This document shows positions 8,818 through 18,417 of a DNA stretch of 64,000 bases, in pieces. The DNA comes from Paludisphaera borealis (lineage in GTDB: Bacteria > Planctomycetota > Planctomycetia > Isosphaerales > Isosphaeraceae). A model generated the notes under the pieces. That model saw only the letters and a list, made by a program, of their open reading frames with translations. It did not search any database and was not told the origin of the DNA. Each line of letters starts with the position of its first letter. The stretch's first letter is position 1. A program made the translations under genes and the position numbers. The DNA is taken from the NCBI RefSeq assembly GCF_001956985.1, contig NZ_CP019082.1:5642001-5706000 (forward strand). Direction: 5' to 3'.

Positions 8818-9519
8818 ATGACACAGGCCGCGACAGCGACAGCCGCGCCGACGGCTCGCCCCACCGTCCGCTTCCAGGTCCTCGGCGACGCCTGGAGCCT
8901 CTACCGCATGGAGTGGTTGACCTGGTCGTTGACGACCCTCGCCGCGATCGCCGCCGCGGGCACCGGGGAGCTGATCCTGAGGATCGTCTGGCTCGCGGCC
9001 CGTTCCAGCTACTTCGGCTGGTTCCTGGGCCATGGTTCCCCGGACGACTCGTTCCTGTTCTGGCTGGTCCGCATCTCCATCGCCGGCCTCCTGGCGGGGG
9101 GGGCGGTCCGCATGGCTCTCGGTCAGATTCGGGGCCGGCGGCCTCGGGTCATGGACCTGTTCGAGGTTCCCGACAACTGGTTCGACCTGGCCCTCGGCTC
9201 GGTGCTGATGGCCGTCCTCGTCTCGTTCGGCCTGGCGGTCCTGGTGATCCCCGGGCTGATCGCCGCCGGCCTGCTCATGCTGACCTTCCCGCTGATCGTC
9301 GACGCCGATCTGCCGGCCACGGGCGCGATGATCAAGAGCTACCACACGCTCAAGGCGGAATGGCTGCCGGTCACGATCTTTCATCTCTTCCTCGCCGCGG
9401 CGGCCGGGTGCGGCGTCTTCTTCCTGGGCGTTGGCGTGCTCGTGACGGCCCCGCTCTACGTGCTGTCGCTCGCCCTCTTCTACGAGGAGATCGGCCGGCG
9501 CGGTTACAGCCAGCTTTAG
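8818..9519 (+). CDS. Polytopic membrane protein, function unknown
   Basis: A 233-residue integral membrane protein. After a Thr/Ala-rich N-terminus come hydrophobic segments at about residues 37-60, 80-100, 117-160 (probably two helices) and 180-222, and a short charged tail EEIGRRGYSQL. A conserved-looking loop with RRPRVMDLFEVPDNW lies between the second and third segments. The layout resembles the loosely defined YciC/DUF975-type membrane families, but I cannot assign it. AAGGAG sits about 9 bases before the ATG, supporting this start. It stands alone between the FG-GAP lipoprotein gene and a repeat block and converges on the M13 peptidase gene. Confidence 0.75.
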   Translation: MTQAATATAAPTARPTVRFQVLGDAWSLYRMEWLTWSLTTLAAIAAAGTGELILRIVWLAARSSYFGWFLGHGSPDDSFLFWLVRISIAGLLAGGAVRMALGQIRGRRPRVMDLFEVPDNWFDLALGSVLMAVLVSFGLAVLVIPGLIAAGLLMLTFPLIVDADLPATGAMIKSYHTLKAEWLPVTIFHLFLAAAAGCGVFFLGVGVLVTAPLYVLSLALFYEEIGRRGYSQL

Positions 9520-9558
9520 CGCCGTCGGGAGGATTCACGCGGGCGGCCTCAGAATAGA

Positions 9559-9737
9559 AGCCCGAAGCGCCAGCGGGTGAATCTCCGTCAGGCCGCTCGG
9601 CGATCGGGCACCTACAAGGGGCGCCCCTACGGCGAACCACGGACCGGAGTTTTCAGAGCAGCTCGAAGCGCCAGCGAGTGAATCGATTCGACCCGCCGAT
9701 CGGGAATTCACTCGCTGGCGCTTCGGGCTCGTATTCG
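9559..9737. repeat. Repeat cassette, locus 1: family A palindromes with inverted family B segment
   Basis: Three pieces are seen: a lone family-A left arm (9559-9582, core GAAGCGCCAGCGGGTGAAT), a family-B segment read in reverse (about 9597-9660, with GGGGCGCCCC and a GGTGCCCGATCG-type block), and a complete family-A palindrome (9661-9737) with arms GAAGCGCCAGCGAGTGAAT and ATTCACTCGCTGGCGCTTC around a loop of about 24 bases. The same A-B arrangement occurs at 27398-27582 in the opposite orientation with near-identical sequence. The block fills the space between two convergent genes (9520-9842); the rest of that gap (9738-9842) shows nothing recognisable. Confidence 0.85.
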
Positions 9738-9842
9738 CACCTAGCGGACTGTCGGCTCCCGGAATAAATTCGGGTCGTCAGCGACGAGAGAGAGGCTGGC
9801 CTGGCCGATCGCGGCGACGCAGCCCTCCCCGTGGGTCGAAGC

Positions 9843-11885
9843 TCACCAGATCCGAACCCGCTCGGCGGGGGGCAGCCAGAGCTTGTCCCCTTCTTTGACG
9901 CCGAACGCGGCGTAGAACTCGGGCATGTTGCGGAGCACGCCGTTGCAGCGGAACTCGGCGGGCGAGTGCGGGTCGGTGGCGAGCCGACGCGCCAGGTCGG
10001 CGTCGCGGATCTTGCCACGCCAGGCCTGGGCCCAGCCGAGGAAGAACCGCTGGTCGCCCGTCAGGCCGTCAATCACCGGGGCTTCCTTGCCGTCGAGCGA
10101 CCGCTTGTACGCCTTGTAGGCGATCGTGAGGCCGCCGAGGTCGCCGATGTTCTCGCCGATCGTGAGTGCTCCGTTGACCTTTTGGCCGGGGAGTTGGAGC
10201 GGCTCGAACCCGCTGTACTGGTCGATGAGCATCTTGGCGCGGGCGTCGAACTCCTTGCGGTCGGAGTCGGTCCACCAGTTGACCAGGTTGCCGTCGCCGT
10301 CGGACTTCGACCCCTGGTCGTCGAACCCGTGGCCGATCTCGTGGCCGATCACCGCGCCGATCGCGCCGTAGTTCACCGCGTCGTCGGCGTTCATGTCGAA
10401 GAACGGCGGCTGGAGGATCGCGGCGGGGAAGACGATCTCGTTCATCGACGGGTTGTAATAGGCGTTGACCGTGTGCGGCGTCATCGCCCACTCGGAGCGG
10501 TCGATCGGCTTGCCGAGCTTGTTGAAATTGCGGGCGATCTCGAACGCCTCGGCGCGCCGGACGTCGCCCAGCAGGTCGTCGCCCTTGATCTCCAGCTTGG
10601 AGTAATCGCGCCACGTGTCCGGGTAGCCGATCTTGGGGGTGAACTTGCCCATCTTGTCGAGGGCTTTCTTGCGGGTCTCGGGGCTCATCCAGTCGAGCGT
10701 GCCGATGTCTTCGCGGTAGGCCGCGACCAGGTTGCCGACCAGTTCTTTCATCCGGGCCTTGGCGGCCGGCGGGAAGTGCTTCTCGACGTAGAGCTTGCCC
10801 ACGGCCTCGCCCATCGCGCCCGAGATCAGATCTACGCCCCGCTTCCATCGCGGGCGGATCTCGGGAGCACCCGAGAGGGTCTTGCTGTAGAACTCGAAGT
10901 TCTCGTCGACGAACGGCTTGCTCAGCAGCGGGGCGGCGTCGTGGACGACGCGCCAGGCCAGCCAGATCTTCCAGTCGTCGAGCGGGACTTCGTCGAGCAG
11001 CTTGGCGAGCGCGGTGAAGTAGTCGGGCTCGGAGACGATCACTTCGGCGAGGTCGGGCGCGCCGATGGCCTTGAAGTACGACGCCCAGTCGATCCCCGGC
11101 GCCAGCGCTTGAAGCTCCTTGAGGGTCTTCTTGTTGTAGGTCAGGGTCCGGTCGCGGCGCTTGACGCGGTCCCAGTGGTGCTTGGCGATCCTGGTCTCGA
11201 CGGCGAGCACGCGGGCGGCGGCGTCCTTCGGATCCGGGGCGTCGGCGAGCTTGGCGATCTTCTCGATGTGGGCGACGAACTTGTCGCGGATCGGCTGGAA
11301 TTTCGGGTCACGGTAGTACGACTCGTCGGGGAGGCTGAGCCCGCCCTGGCCGAGATACACGATGTAGCGGTCGGACTGCTTGGCGTCGTTGTCGACGTAG
11401 ACGCCGAAGAGGCCCGAGGCCCCCTCGCGCTGAAGGCTTGCGAGGACCCGGAGGAACTCGGCCTTGCCGCCGGCGGCGAAGATCCGATGGATGTCGGCCT
11501 CGACCGGCTTGAAGCCCAGATCGTCGGCCTTGGCCTCGTTCATGAAGCTCTTGAACAGATCGCCGATCTTGCGGGCCTCGGACCCGGCGGGGGCGTCGGC
11601 CTTGGCGGCTTCCTCGATGATCGCGCGGAGGTTGGCCTCGCTCTCGTCGATGAGCTTGTTGAACGATCCCCACCGCGCCTGGTCGGGCGGGATCTCGGTC
11701 TTCTTGATCCAGCCGCCGTTGACGTACCGGAAAAAGTCGTCCTGGGGACGCACTTCCTTGTCGAAGCCGGTGCTCTCGACTCCCGACCGGGGGGCGGCGG
11801 GGTCGCTCGCCTCGGCCTTCGACGCGGCGACGGCGCCGACGAGCGCCAGGCCGACCATGACACGAATCCAGAGGGATCTGCTCAC
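9843..11885 (-). CDS. M13-family (neprilysin/PepO-like) zinc endopeptidase, exported
   Basis: A 680-residue zinc metallopeptidase that cuts oligopeptides outside the cytoplasm. A signal peptide (residues 1-26) is followed by a DDFFRYVNGGW segment typical of the M13 N-terminal domain and, in the catalytic domain, NAYYNPSMNEIVFPA, the zinc motif HEIGH (H515, E516, H519), the third ligand in GENIGDLGG (E578) and the C-terminal block CNGVLRNMPEF. The length matches the family. The mature chain ends in RVRIW, without the last cysteine seen in eukaryotic neprilysins. The start is GTG at 11885 with AAGGAAG about 10 bases upstream and an arginine before the hydrophobic core; the next ATG would shorten the signal peptide. 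It is a single gene transcribed toward repeat locus 1. Confidence 0.93.
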   Translation of the reverse strand: MSRSLWIRVMVGLALVGAVAASKAEASDPAAPRSGVESTGFDKEVRPQDDFFRYVNGGWIKKTEIPPDQARWGSFNKLIDESEANLRAIIEEAAKADAPAGSEARKIGDLFKSFMNEAKADDLGFKPVEADIHRIFAAGGKAEFLRVLASLQREGASGLFGVYVDNDAKQSDRYIVYLGQGGLSLPDESYYRDPKFQPIRDKFVAHIEKIAKLADAPDPKDAAARVLAVETRIAKHHWDRVKRRDRTLTYNKKTLKELQALAPGIDWASYFKAIGAPDLAEVIVSEPDYFTALAKLLDEVPLDDWKIWLAWRVVHDAAPLLSKPFVDENFEFYSKTLSGAPEIRPRWKRGVDLISGAMGEAVGKLYVEKHFPPAAKARMKELVGNLVAAYREDIGTLDWMSPETRKKALDKMGKFTPKIGYPDTWRDYSKLEIKGDDLLGDVRRAEAFEIARNFNKLGKPIDRSEWAMTPHTVNAYYNPSMNEIVFPAAILQPPFFDMNADDAVNYGAIGAVIGHEIGHGFDDQGSKSDGDGNLVNWWTDSDRKEFDARAKMLIDQYSGFEPLQLPGQKVNGALTIGENIGDLGGLTIAYKAYKRSLDGKEAPVIDGLTGDQRFFLGWAQAWRGKIRDADLARRLATDPHSPAEFRCNGVLRNMPEFYAAFGVKEGDKLWLPPAERVRIW

Positions 11886-12082
11886 GTGAACGCTTCCTTT
11901 TGTTGAGAATGCGAGAGAGGCCGTCCGTCGAGGCGGAAAGCGTGAATCGCCGCGATTGGCGTCAGTCTACTTTCCAAAAAAGCCCAGGGCGACCGATATC
12001 TATCAGTCACTCCCCAGAGCCTCGTCGCGCCGCCCGTCGAGAGGAGCCCGCGACGGGGCGAGCGGATGTGCGAAGATGAAAT

Positions 12083-12106
12083 TCCCCCGGCGCGGTCGCC
12101 GGGGGA
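12083..12106 (-). terminator. Hairpin terminator of the ThuA-like gene
   Basis: Perfect 10-base stem TCCCCCGGCG / CGCCGGGGGA with a four-base loop, lying 16 bases beyond the stop of the ThuA-like gene on the minus strand. On that strand it is followed by AATTTC, a weak U tract, so efficiency is uncertain. Confidence 0.55.
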
Positions 12107-12122
12107 TGGTCGATAGGGCTAC

Positions 12123-13007
12123 TTACTTCTTCGGGTCGACGTTCTCCTTGAGTTCCTCGGCGGTGACTTCGGAATGGGCGCCGTCGGCGGGGACGTCGAG
12201 GCCGGCGGTCCAGAGGATGGCGTTGAGGCCGAGCTTGCGGAAGTTCGGATCGCCCCAGTTCTTGTGGGCGTGGGCGCCGGTGAAGCCGAAGCCGCGTCCG
12301 CCGTCGGGCCGTTCGACGGCCCAGGCGAGGACTTCTTCACGGCCCTTGGCCTCGACGATGTGCTTGTACGGGCCGCGCGGCGAGGCGGAAACGCCTTCGC
12401 GGGTCAGGTCGTCGGGCTTGGCGACGAGGATCGGCGTCACGCCTTTTCCCTCGGGACGGAACCGGATGTTGAAGTACCACTCGTCGCTGATCGCGAACGG
12501 CTTGACCCCGCTCGTGATCGGGTGTCTGGGCAGCGTCTCGATCTGGGCCTTCCAGTGCGGGTTGGTGGAGTAGCCGGTCTCGTAGTAGCCGCCGATCCAG
12601 TCGAGGAACTTGTCGCCGGCCTCGCCCTTGGGGACTTCGACCGCGTAGTGGAAGAAGGCCAGGCCGACGCCCTTGTCGACGAGCTTCTGGAGCTTGTCGA
12701 GGCGGCCGGGCTGGACGGCCGGATGACCGCCGCCGCCGTCCATGAAGAAGACGAGCGCCTTGGCGCCGTCGAAGACCGATTCATCCTTGGGCCAGCCGCC
12801 CGTGACCACGACGGGCTCGACGCCCGGGATTTCCTTCAGGCACTTGGCCAGCAGCTTGCAGCCCGCGTTGAACTCGTGGTCGCCGGGGCCGTGGCTCGGG
12901 TTGCCGGCGATCAGGACGATCTTGGCGGTGTCGGCGGCCTCGGCCGGCGCGGCGAGCAGCGCTGACAGGCCGAGGGCCGACAAGCCGATGAATAGCTTCC
13001 GGATCAT
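12123..13007 (-). CDS. ThuA-like domain protein, exported
   Basis: A 294-residue protein with a signal peptide (MIRKLFIGLSALGLSALLAA, cut near PAEAAD) and a single ThuA-like, glutamine-amidotransferase-fold domain. Visible family features are KIVLIAGNPSHGPGDHEF, the strand ALVFFMDGGGGHP, GVGLAFFHYAVE, the GGYYETGY and HPITSGVKPF motifs and the closing GFGFTGAHAHKNW. ThuA-like domains occur in planctomycete proteins thought to act on carbohydrates or in sugar-linked redox steps, often beside Gfo/Idh proteins as here (the next gene upstream is Gfo/Idh). The biochemical activity of this family is not firmly established. GAGGATGAACC precedes the ATG, supporting the start. The classic cysteine-histidine amidotransferase pair is not obvious. 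Confidence 0.88.
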   Translation of the reverse strand: MIRKLFIGLSALGLSALLAAPAEAADTAKIVLIAGNPSHGPGDHEFNAGCKLLAKCLKEIPGVEPVVVTGGWPKDESVFDGAKALVFFMDGGGGHPAVQPGRLDKLQKLVDKGVGLAFFHYAVEVPKGEAGDKFLDWIGGYYETGYSTNPHWKAQIETLPRHPITSGVKPFAISDEWYFNIRFRPEGKGVTPILVAKPDDLTREGVSASPRGPYKHIVEAKGREEVLAWAVERPDGGRGFGFTGAHAHKNWGDPNFRKLGLNAILWTAGLDVPADGAHSEVTAEELKENVDPKK

Positions 13008-13054
13008 GGTTCATCCTCGGTTGCGTTGAGATTGTGTGAGACGTCGATCGCGAA

Positions 13055-13102
13055 AAGGGACGGAACGCCGGCCGGTTGGAAGGTCGCGACGTTCCGTCCC
13101 TT
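13055..13102 (-). terminator. Long-stem terminator-like hairpin after the Gfo/Idh gene
   Basis: A perfect 13-base stem (AAGGGACGGAACG with CGTTCCGTCCCTT) encloses a 22-base loop just after the stop of the Gfo/Idh gene on the minus strand. On that strand the stem runs into TTTT, fitting an intrinsic terminator. Confidence 0.6.
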
Positions 13103-13122
13103 GGTTTTCAGTCGGGATCAGG

Positions 13123-14388
13123 TCAGATCAGCTCGGTGACGCCCGGGCGGGGGAGCGGGGGCTCCTCAAGGCTTCCCTTGATGTCGAGGTGCTTGGGGAA
13201 AGTGTCGAGCTTCGACTCAAGCGCCTGCTCCCAGGTCACGGCCTTGCCGGTGTAGGCCGACATCCGGCCCATGATCGCCGTCAGCGTGCTCTCGGCGACC
13301 TGCTTCAGCTCGTTGAGCGGGTTGCCCGAGACGATGCTTTCGAGCAGGTGGACGTGCTCATGGACGTAGGCGTTGCCGTCGTTGACGCGGACGCGCGACT
13401 TGTCCTTGCCGCTGAACCGGTAGCCGTTGCTTTGGAACCGACCGGCGGAGCCGACGATGGTCTCCGACACGTTGTTCTCGCAGCCTTCGATCTGGCGGGC
13501 CATCGACATCACGTGGACTTCGTTGGGGTACTCGTAGTCGACGGCGAAGTGGTCGTAGCTCTGGCCGTGCTCGGGGCCGCCGGGCACCTGGCGTCCGCCC
13601 ATGCCCACGGCGCGGACGGGGTGGGCGCCGATGGCCCAGTTGGCGACGTCGAGGTTGTGGACGTGCTGCTCGACGAAGTGGTCGCCGCAGAGCCAGAGGA
13701 AGTGATACCAGTTGTGGATCTGGTACTCGACGTCGCTCCAGCCGGGCTGGCGCTTGTGGGCCCAGATGTTCCCCTGGTTCCAGTAGACCTGGCCGCCGAC
13801 CACGTCGCCGATGGCACCTTCGTGGATTCGCTTCATGCTCTCAAGATAGCCGGGCTGGTGCCGGCGCTGGGTGCCGGCAACGACGGCCAGCTTCTTGGCC
13901 TTGGCTTCGTCGGCCGCGGCGAGGACCCGGCGGATGCCGGTGCCGTCGACGGCGACCGGCTTCTCGGTGAACAGGTTCTTGCCGGCCTTGATGACGGCCT
14001 CGATGTGGCCCGGACGGAAGCCCGGCGGGGTCGCCAGGATCACCAGGTCCGAAACCTCGATGACCTTCTTGTAGGCGTCGAGGCCGACGAAGCAACGGTC
14101 GTCGGCGACGTCGTACTTCTCTTTCGAGTTGGGGCTGTTCTTGATGCCCTCGCGACAGTTCTTGAGATGGTCCTCGAAGACGTCGCCGAGGGCGTGGATC
14201 TTGATGTTGTAGCTGGTGCCGGCGGCCTCGCAGATGTTGTCGGCGGCACCGCTGCCCCGACCGCCGCAGCCGACCAGGCCGACCTTGATGACGTCGTTGC
14301 CGCGGGCGTGCGCGTTGCCGAGGAAGCCCAGCCCGGCCGTGGCCGCGGTCGAAGCCTTAAGGAAGACGCGACGATTGGGATCGGTCAT
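13123..14388 (-). CDS. Gfo/Idh/MocA-family oxidoreductase with Tat-type signal
   Basis: A 421-residue NAD(P)-dependent oxidoreductase-like protein. The N-terminus MTDPNRRVFLKASTAATAG is a twin-arginine signal of the planctomycete type, so the folded protein is probably exported. The Rossmann motif KVGLVGCGGRGSG follows, then LVILATPPGFRPGH, the EKPVAVDGTG segment holding the conserved Glu-Lys-Pro of the family, and in the C-terminal domain HNWYHFLWLCGDHFVEQHVH, given here by its core WLCGDHFVEQHVHNLD. Substrates of this exported subgroup are unknown; sugar or polyol derivatives are the usual guess. The ATG at 14388 starts directly at the Tat motif; an in-frame ATG at 14397 has GGGAGA too close. 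It lies upstream of the ThuA-like gene on the same strand but a terminator-like hairpin separates them. Confidence 0.92.
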   Translation of the reverse strand: MTDPNRRVFLKASTAATAGLGFLGNAHARGNDVIKVGLVGCGGRGSGAADNICEAAGTSYNIKIHALGDVFEDHLKNCREGIKNSPNSKEKYDVADDRCFVGLDAYKKVIEVSDLVILATPPGFRPGHIEAVIKAGKNLFTEKPVAVDGTGIRRVLAAADEAKAKKLAVVAGTQRRHQPGYLESMKRIHEGAIGDVVGGQVYWNQGNIWAHKRQPGWSDVEYQIHNWYHFLWLCGDHFVEQHVHNLDVANWAIGAHPVRAVGMGGRQVPGGPEHGQSYDHFAVDYEYPNEVHVMSMARQIEGCENNVSETIVGSAGRFQSNGYRFSGKDKSRVRVNDGNAYVHEHVHLLESIVSGNPLNELKQVAESTLTAIMGRMSAYTGKAVTWEQALESKLDTFPKHLDIKGSLEEPPLPRPGVTELI

Positions 14389-14546
14389 GAGTCTCATTCT
14401 CCCGGGAAAGTGAGGGCGGGACGATCCGAGCACTACACGGCTTACGACCGTCTCCGCCTCAGGAAGCGAGCGTTCCATCCAAAACAATCAAGGCTTCGGA
14501 ATCCAGGTGTTGCGCGACGGCGGGCCAGGCGTGGCGACAGGGCTTC

Positions 14547-15596
14547 TCAGCGGGTCCCCTTGCCCTTGACGACCAGCGACTTCATGCCCTTGAGCTTCTC
14601 TTGTTCATTGAGGGGTCGGACGATCCGGAAGCCCACGAAGGTGGCGTCGGTGTGCCACCAGATGCTCTGCGGGCGTTGGGGGTCCTGAACGCTCCACTCC
14701 AGGTTCGACGACCGCCGCGCGGCGCTGCGGAGCTTGTCGGCGTCGTCGTCCCACGAGCCGCCGCGGGCGACGTAGGGGTATTCCTTGGCCGAGGGGGCGG
14801 CGAACGGTTCGAGCGTCGGCTTGTCGCCGGCGAACTGCTTGTAGAAATCGGGGACGTAGTGGTCGAGGCACCACTCGGCGACGTTGCCGTGCATGTCGTA
14901 GAGGCCCCAGGGGTTGGGCTTCTTCTTGCCGATCGGCATGGGCTTCTCGGCGTTCTCGACGTACCAGCCGTACTCTTCAAGGCCGGCGGGATCGTCGCCG
15001 AAGAAGTAGGCCGTCTTCGAGCCCGCCCGGCAGGCGTATTCCCATTCGGCCTCGGTCGGCAGGCGGTAGAGCACTCCGGTTTTCTCGGACAGCCAGCGGC
15101 AGTATTCCATGGCCGAATGGTGGGTGATGCAGATGGCCGGCTGGTTCTTGTGGCCGTAGCCGAACGTCATGTCGGCGTAGGGGGGCGTCGGCCGGGTGAC
15201 GGCGTCGGCCTTCTTCTCGGTGTCGGGCTGACCTGCCAGGTCGACCTTCTCGCGTTCCTTCTTCTTGAGGTCCAACGAGAAGCAGAACAGGTCGTACTCG
15301 TCCCAAGTCACCTCGTACTTGCCCATCCAGAACGGGGCGATGGCCACCGGGTGCTGCGGGCCTTCGTCTTCGCCTCGCTTCGGTTCCGTGGCGGGACTGC
15401 CCATCACGAACTCGCCGGCGGGGATCGGCACCAGGTCGAACTTGACCTCCACACCCGGGATCTGCTGGGTGTACGGTTTCATCTCGGCGGCCGTCTTGGC
15501 GAGGGATTCCTGGGCCGATGCGGGCGCCTGGAGGCTCCATCCCAGGAGGGCGATCAGCGCACCGGCGCGATAAAAGGCATGCGTCGAACGGCTCAC
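14547..15596 (-). CDS. Formylglycine-generating-enzyme (SUMF1)-like protein, exported
   Basis: A 349-residue protein with a signal peptide (SRSTHAFYRAGALIALLGW, cut near ASAQ) and one FGE-sulfatase domain. Family motifs are present in order: VPIPAGEFVMGSP, PFWMGKYEVTWDEY, ICITHHSAMEYCRWLSE, YRLPTEAEWEYACRAGS, NPWGLYDMHGNVAEWC, ARGGSWDDDADKLRSAAR and GFRIVRP. Relatives either oxidise a sulfatase cysteine to formylglycine or are enzymatically unrelated binding domains; the catalytic pair of cysteines cannot be confirmed by eye. I chose GTG at 15596 because it gives a complete signal peptide and has CTGGAG about 10 bases upstream; the longer frame to 15803 runs antisense through apbE and has no such features. 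It starts only 79 bases from the divergent apbE start. Confidence 0.87.
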   Translation of the reverse strand: MSRSTHAFYRAGALIALLGWSLQAPASAQESLAKTAAEMKPYTQQIPGVEVKFDLVPIPAGEFVMGSPATEPKRGEDEGPQHPVAIAPFWMGKYEVTWDEYDLFCFSLDLKKKEREKVDLAGQPDTEKKADAVTRPTPPYADMTFGYGHKNQPAICITHHSAMEYCRWLSEKTGVLYRLPTEAEWEYACRAGSKTAYFFGDDPAGLEEYGWYVENAEKPMPIGKKKPNPWGLYDMHGNVAEWCLDHYVPDFYKQFAGDKPTLEPFAAPSAKEYPYVARGGSWDDDADKLRSAARRSSNLEWSVQDPQRPQSIWWHTDATFVGFRIVRPLNEQEKLKGMKSLVVKGKGTR

Positions 15597-15675
15597 GTTT
15601 GATATGCTCCAGCAGGTCGAGGTACAGCCAGGACCCACGCGTGACGGGCGAGGCGAATTCGGCCGGGGAGGTTCC

Positions 15676-16710
15676 GTGGTCCCATCACCCATGAGCGGTC
15701 GCCTGAGCGTCTTAGTCCTGGCTTTGGTTCTCGTCGGTTCGGGATCGGCGGGAGAGCTTGAGCGTTTCGAGTTCATCGAGACGCACATGGGAAGCTCCTT
15801 CAAAATACTCTTATACTCAACCGACCCGGCGACCGCTAGACGCGCCTCCCGCGCGGCTTTCGATCGAATCGCCCGGCTCGACGCGATCCTGAGCGACTAC
15901 CAGGTCGACAGCGAACTCTCGCGGCTGGGCGTGAAGGCCGGCGGCCCCGCCGTCGCGGTCGGCCCCGAGCTGTTCGACGTCCTGGAGAAGTGCAAGTTCT
16001 ACTACGAGAAGACCGGCGGCGTTCTCGATCCCACCATCGCCCCGGTCGGCCGGCTCTGGCGGCGGGCGATCCGCGAGCGGAAGCTCCCCGATCCCCAAAA
16101 ACTAGCCGAGGCCCGCGAACTCGTCGGCGCGGACAAGATGATCCTCGACCCCGTCGCCAAGACGGTCCGGCTGACGAAGCCCGGAATGAAGCTCGACGTC
16201 GGCGGGATCGCCAAGGGGATCGCCTCGCAGCAGGCGATCGACGTCTTGCGGGCCGAGGGGATCGACCGGGCCCTTGTCGGCGGCGCGGGCGACATCGTCT
16301 TCTCCGGCCCGCCCCCGGGCGCCGACGGCTGGACGATCGGCGTCGCCACGCTCACGCCGAACACGACCGAGCCGGAGATCTACCTCGCGCTCCACGACGG
16401 GGCGATCTCGACCTCGGGCGACGCCGAGCGGTACGTCGTCATCGACGGCCGCCGCTACTCGCACATCATCAACCCCGTCACTGGCCAGGCTGTCGAGGAC
16501 CGCGCCAGCGTCACCGTCTTCGCTCTCGACGGCACGACCGCCGACGCGCTCGAAACCTCGGTCTACCTGCTCGGCCCCGAAAAAGGGCTGAAGCTCATCG
16601 ACGACACTCCCGGCGCGGCGGCGATCTTCACCCGCGAGACCCCCGAGGGGGTCGTCCGCTACGAATCGAAGCGGTTCAAAGACCTGCCAAGGGCTCGGCC
16701 CAAGTCGTGA
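15676..16710 (+). CDS. apbE: FAD:protein FMN transferase (ApbE family)
   Basis: ApbE attaches FMN covalently to threonine of extracytoplasmic flavoproteins such as NqrB/C and RnfG. The 344-residue protein has a signal-type N-terminus (MSGRLSVLVLALVLVGSGSAG) and the family blocks DAILSDYQVDSELSRL, TGGVLDPTIAPVGRLW, the magnesium/FAD-binding LDVGGIAKGIA, ALVGGAGDI, ISTSGDAERY, YSHIINPVTG and the C-terminal TTADALETSVYLLG with the conserved aspartate and threonine. GTG at 15676 has GGGGAGG a few bases upstream and is taken as start; the ATG at 15691 is the alternative and changes only five residues. No Nqr or Rnf genes lie nearby. It ends in repeat locus 2. Confidence 0.93.
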   Translation: MVPSPMSGRLSVLVLALVLVGSGSAGELERFEFIETHMGSSFKILLYSTDPATARRASRAAFDRIARLDAILSDYQVDSELSRLGVKAGGPAVAVGPELFDVLEKCKFYYEKTGGVLDPTIAPVGRLWRRAIRERKLPDPQKLAEARELVGADKMILDPVAKTVRLTKPGMKLDVGGIAKGIASQQAIDVLRAEGIDRALVGGAGDIVFSGPPPGADGWTIGVATLTPNTTEPEIYLALHDGAISTSGDAERYVVIDGRRYSHIINPVTGQAVEDRASVTVFALDGTTADALETSVYLLGPEKGLKLIDDTPGAAAIFTRETPEGVVRYESKRFKDLPRARPKS

Positions 16711-16742
16711 GCGTCCGGCAGGCAGCGGCGATGATGCATTAC

Positions 16743-16874
16743 GAGCCCGAAGCGCCAACGAGCGAATGATTTCAACGGTCTACCGTCGATTCACTCGCTG
16801 GGCGCTTCGGGCTCGTGTTCGGACCCGGCCGAAAGCGATTCCCGCCCTTCATGAGGCCGGGCGTCCCAACGGCG

Positions 16875-16878
<4 letters not shown>
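16743..16878. repeat. Repeat cassette, locus 2: family A palindrome followed by family C
   Basis: Family A at 16743-16822 has arms CCCGAAGCGCCAACGAGCGAAT and a right arm with one inserted G (GCTGGGCGCTTCGGGC) around a variable loop. Family C follows directly (about 16821-16878) with the core TTCATGAGGCCGGGCGTCCC, also found at about 27611, 27678 and 30103. The C copy runs into the stop codon of gltA (16875-16877). The block fills the gap between the convergent apbE and gltA. Confidence 0.85.
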
Positions 16879-18167
<1,289 letters not shown>

Positions 18168-18221
18168 CCCTCAATCTCCCAGCATTCCAAAGCCGCAGTC
18201 CGTCGTCATAGCGAATACTTC

Positions 18222-18250
18222 ATTGTACACCGGGTTTTCGACTTGGGAAT
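18222..18250 (-). promoter_or_regulatory. Possible gltA promoter
   Basis: On the minus strand a TACAAT hexamer (18227-18222) lies about 55 bases before the gltA start. The -35 position at the right spacing (ATTCCC) is poor, so this is only a -10 candidate within the shared gltA/argB upstream region. Confidence 0.3.
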
Positions 18251-18417
18251 GATTCGCCGCGGAGCGCAGGCGGGGCAGCCGTAAACCTTGGTTCCGATGA
18301 GGGTTAATACTCTGTGAAGACGTCGCCGAGAGCACTTTACTTTTCGATCCCGGATGGAAAGAATAGGAGTTTGCCCGATTCGCGTGCTGTATGTCTTCGG
18401 GGTCGAGGGGCCAAACC

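Noticed and set aside
15597-15803. N-terminal extension of the FGE-like gene
   Set aside because: It runs antisense through the apbE start, lacks a signal peptide and ribosome site, whereas GTG 15596 has both.
18208-18230. ARG box (ArgR site) in the gltA/argB gap
   Set aside because: GCGAATACTTCATTG has a partial likeness to the ArgR consensus but the right half does not pair; too weak to call.
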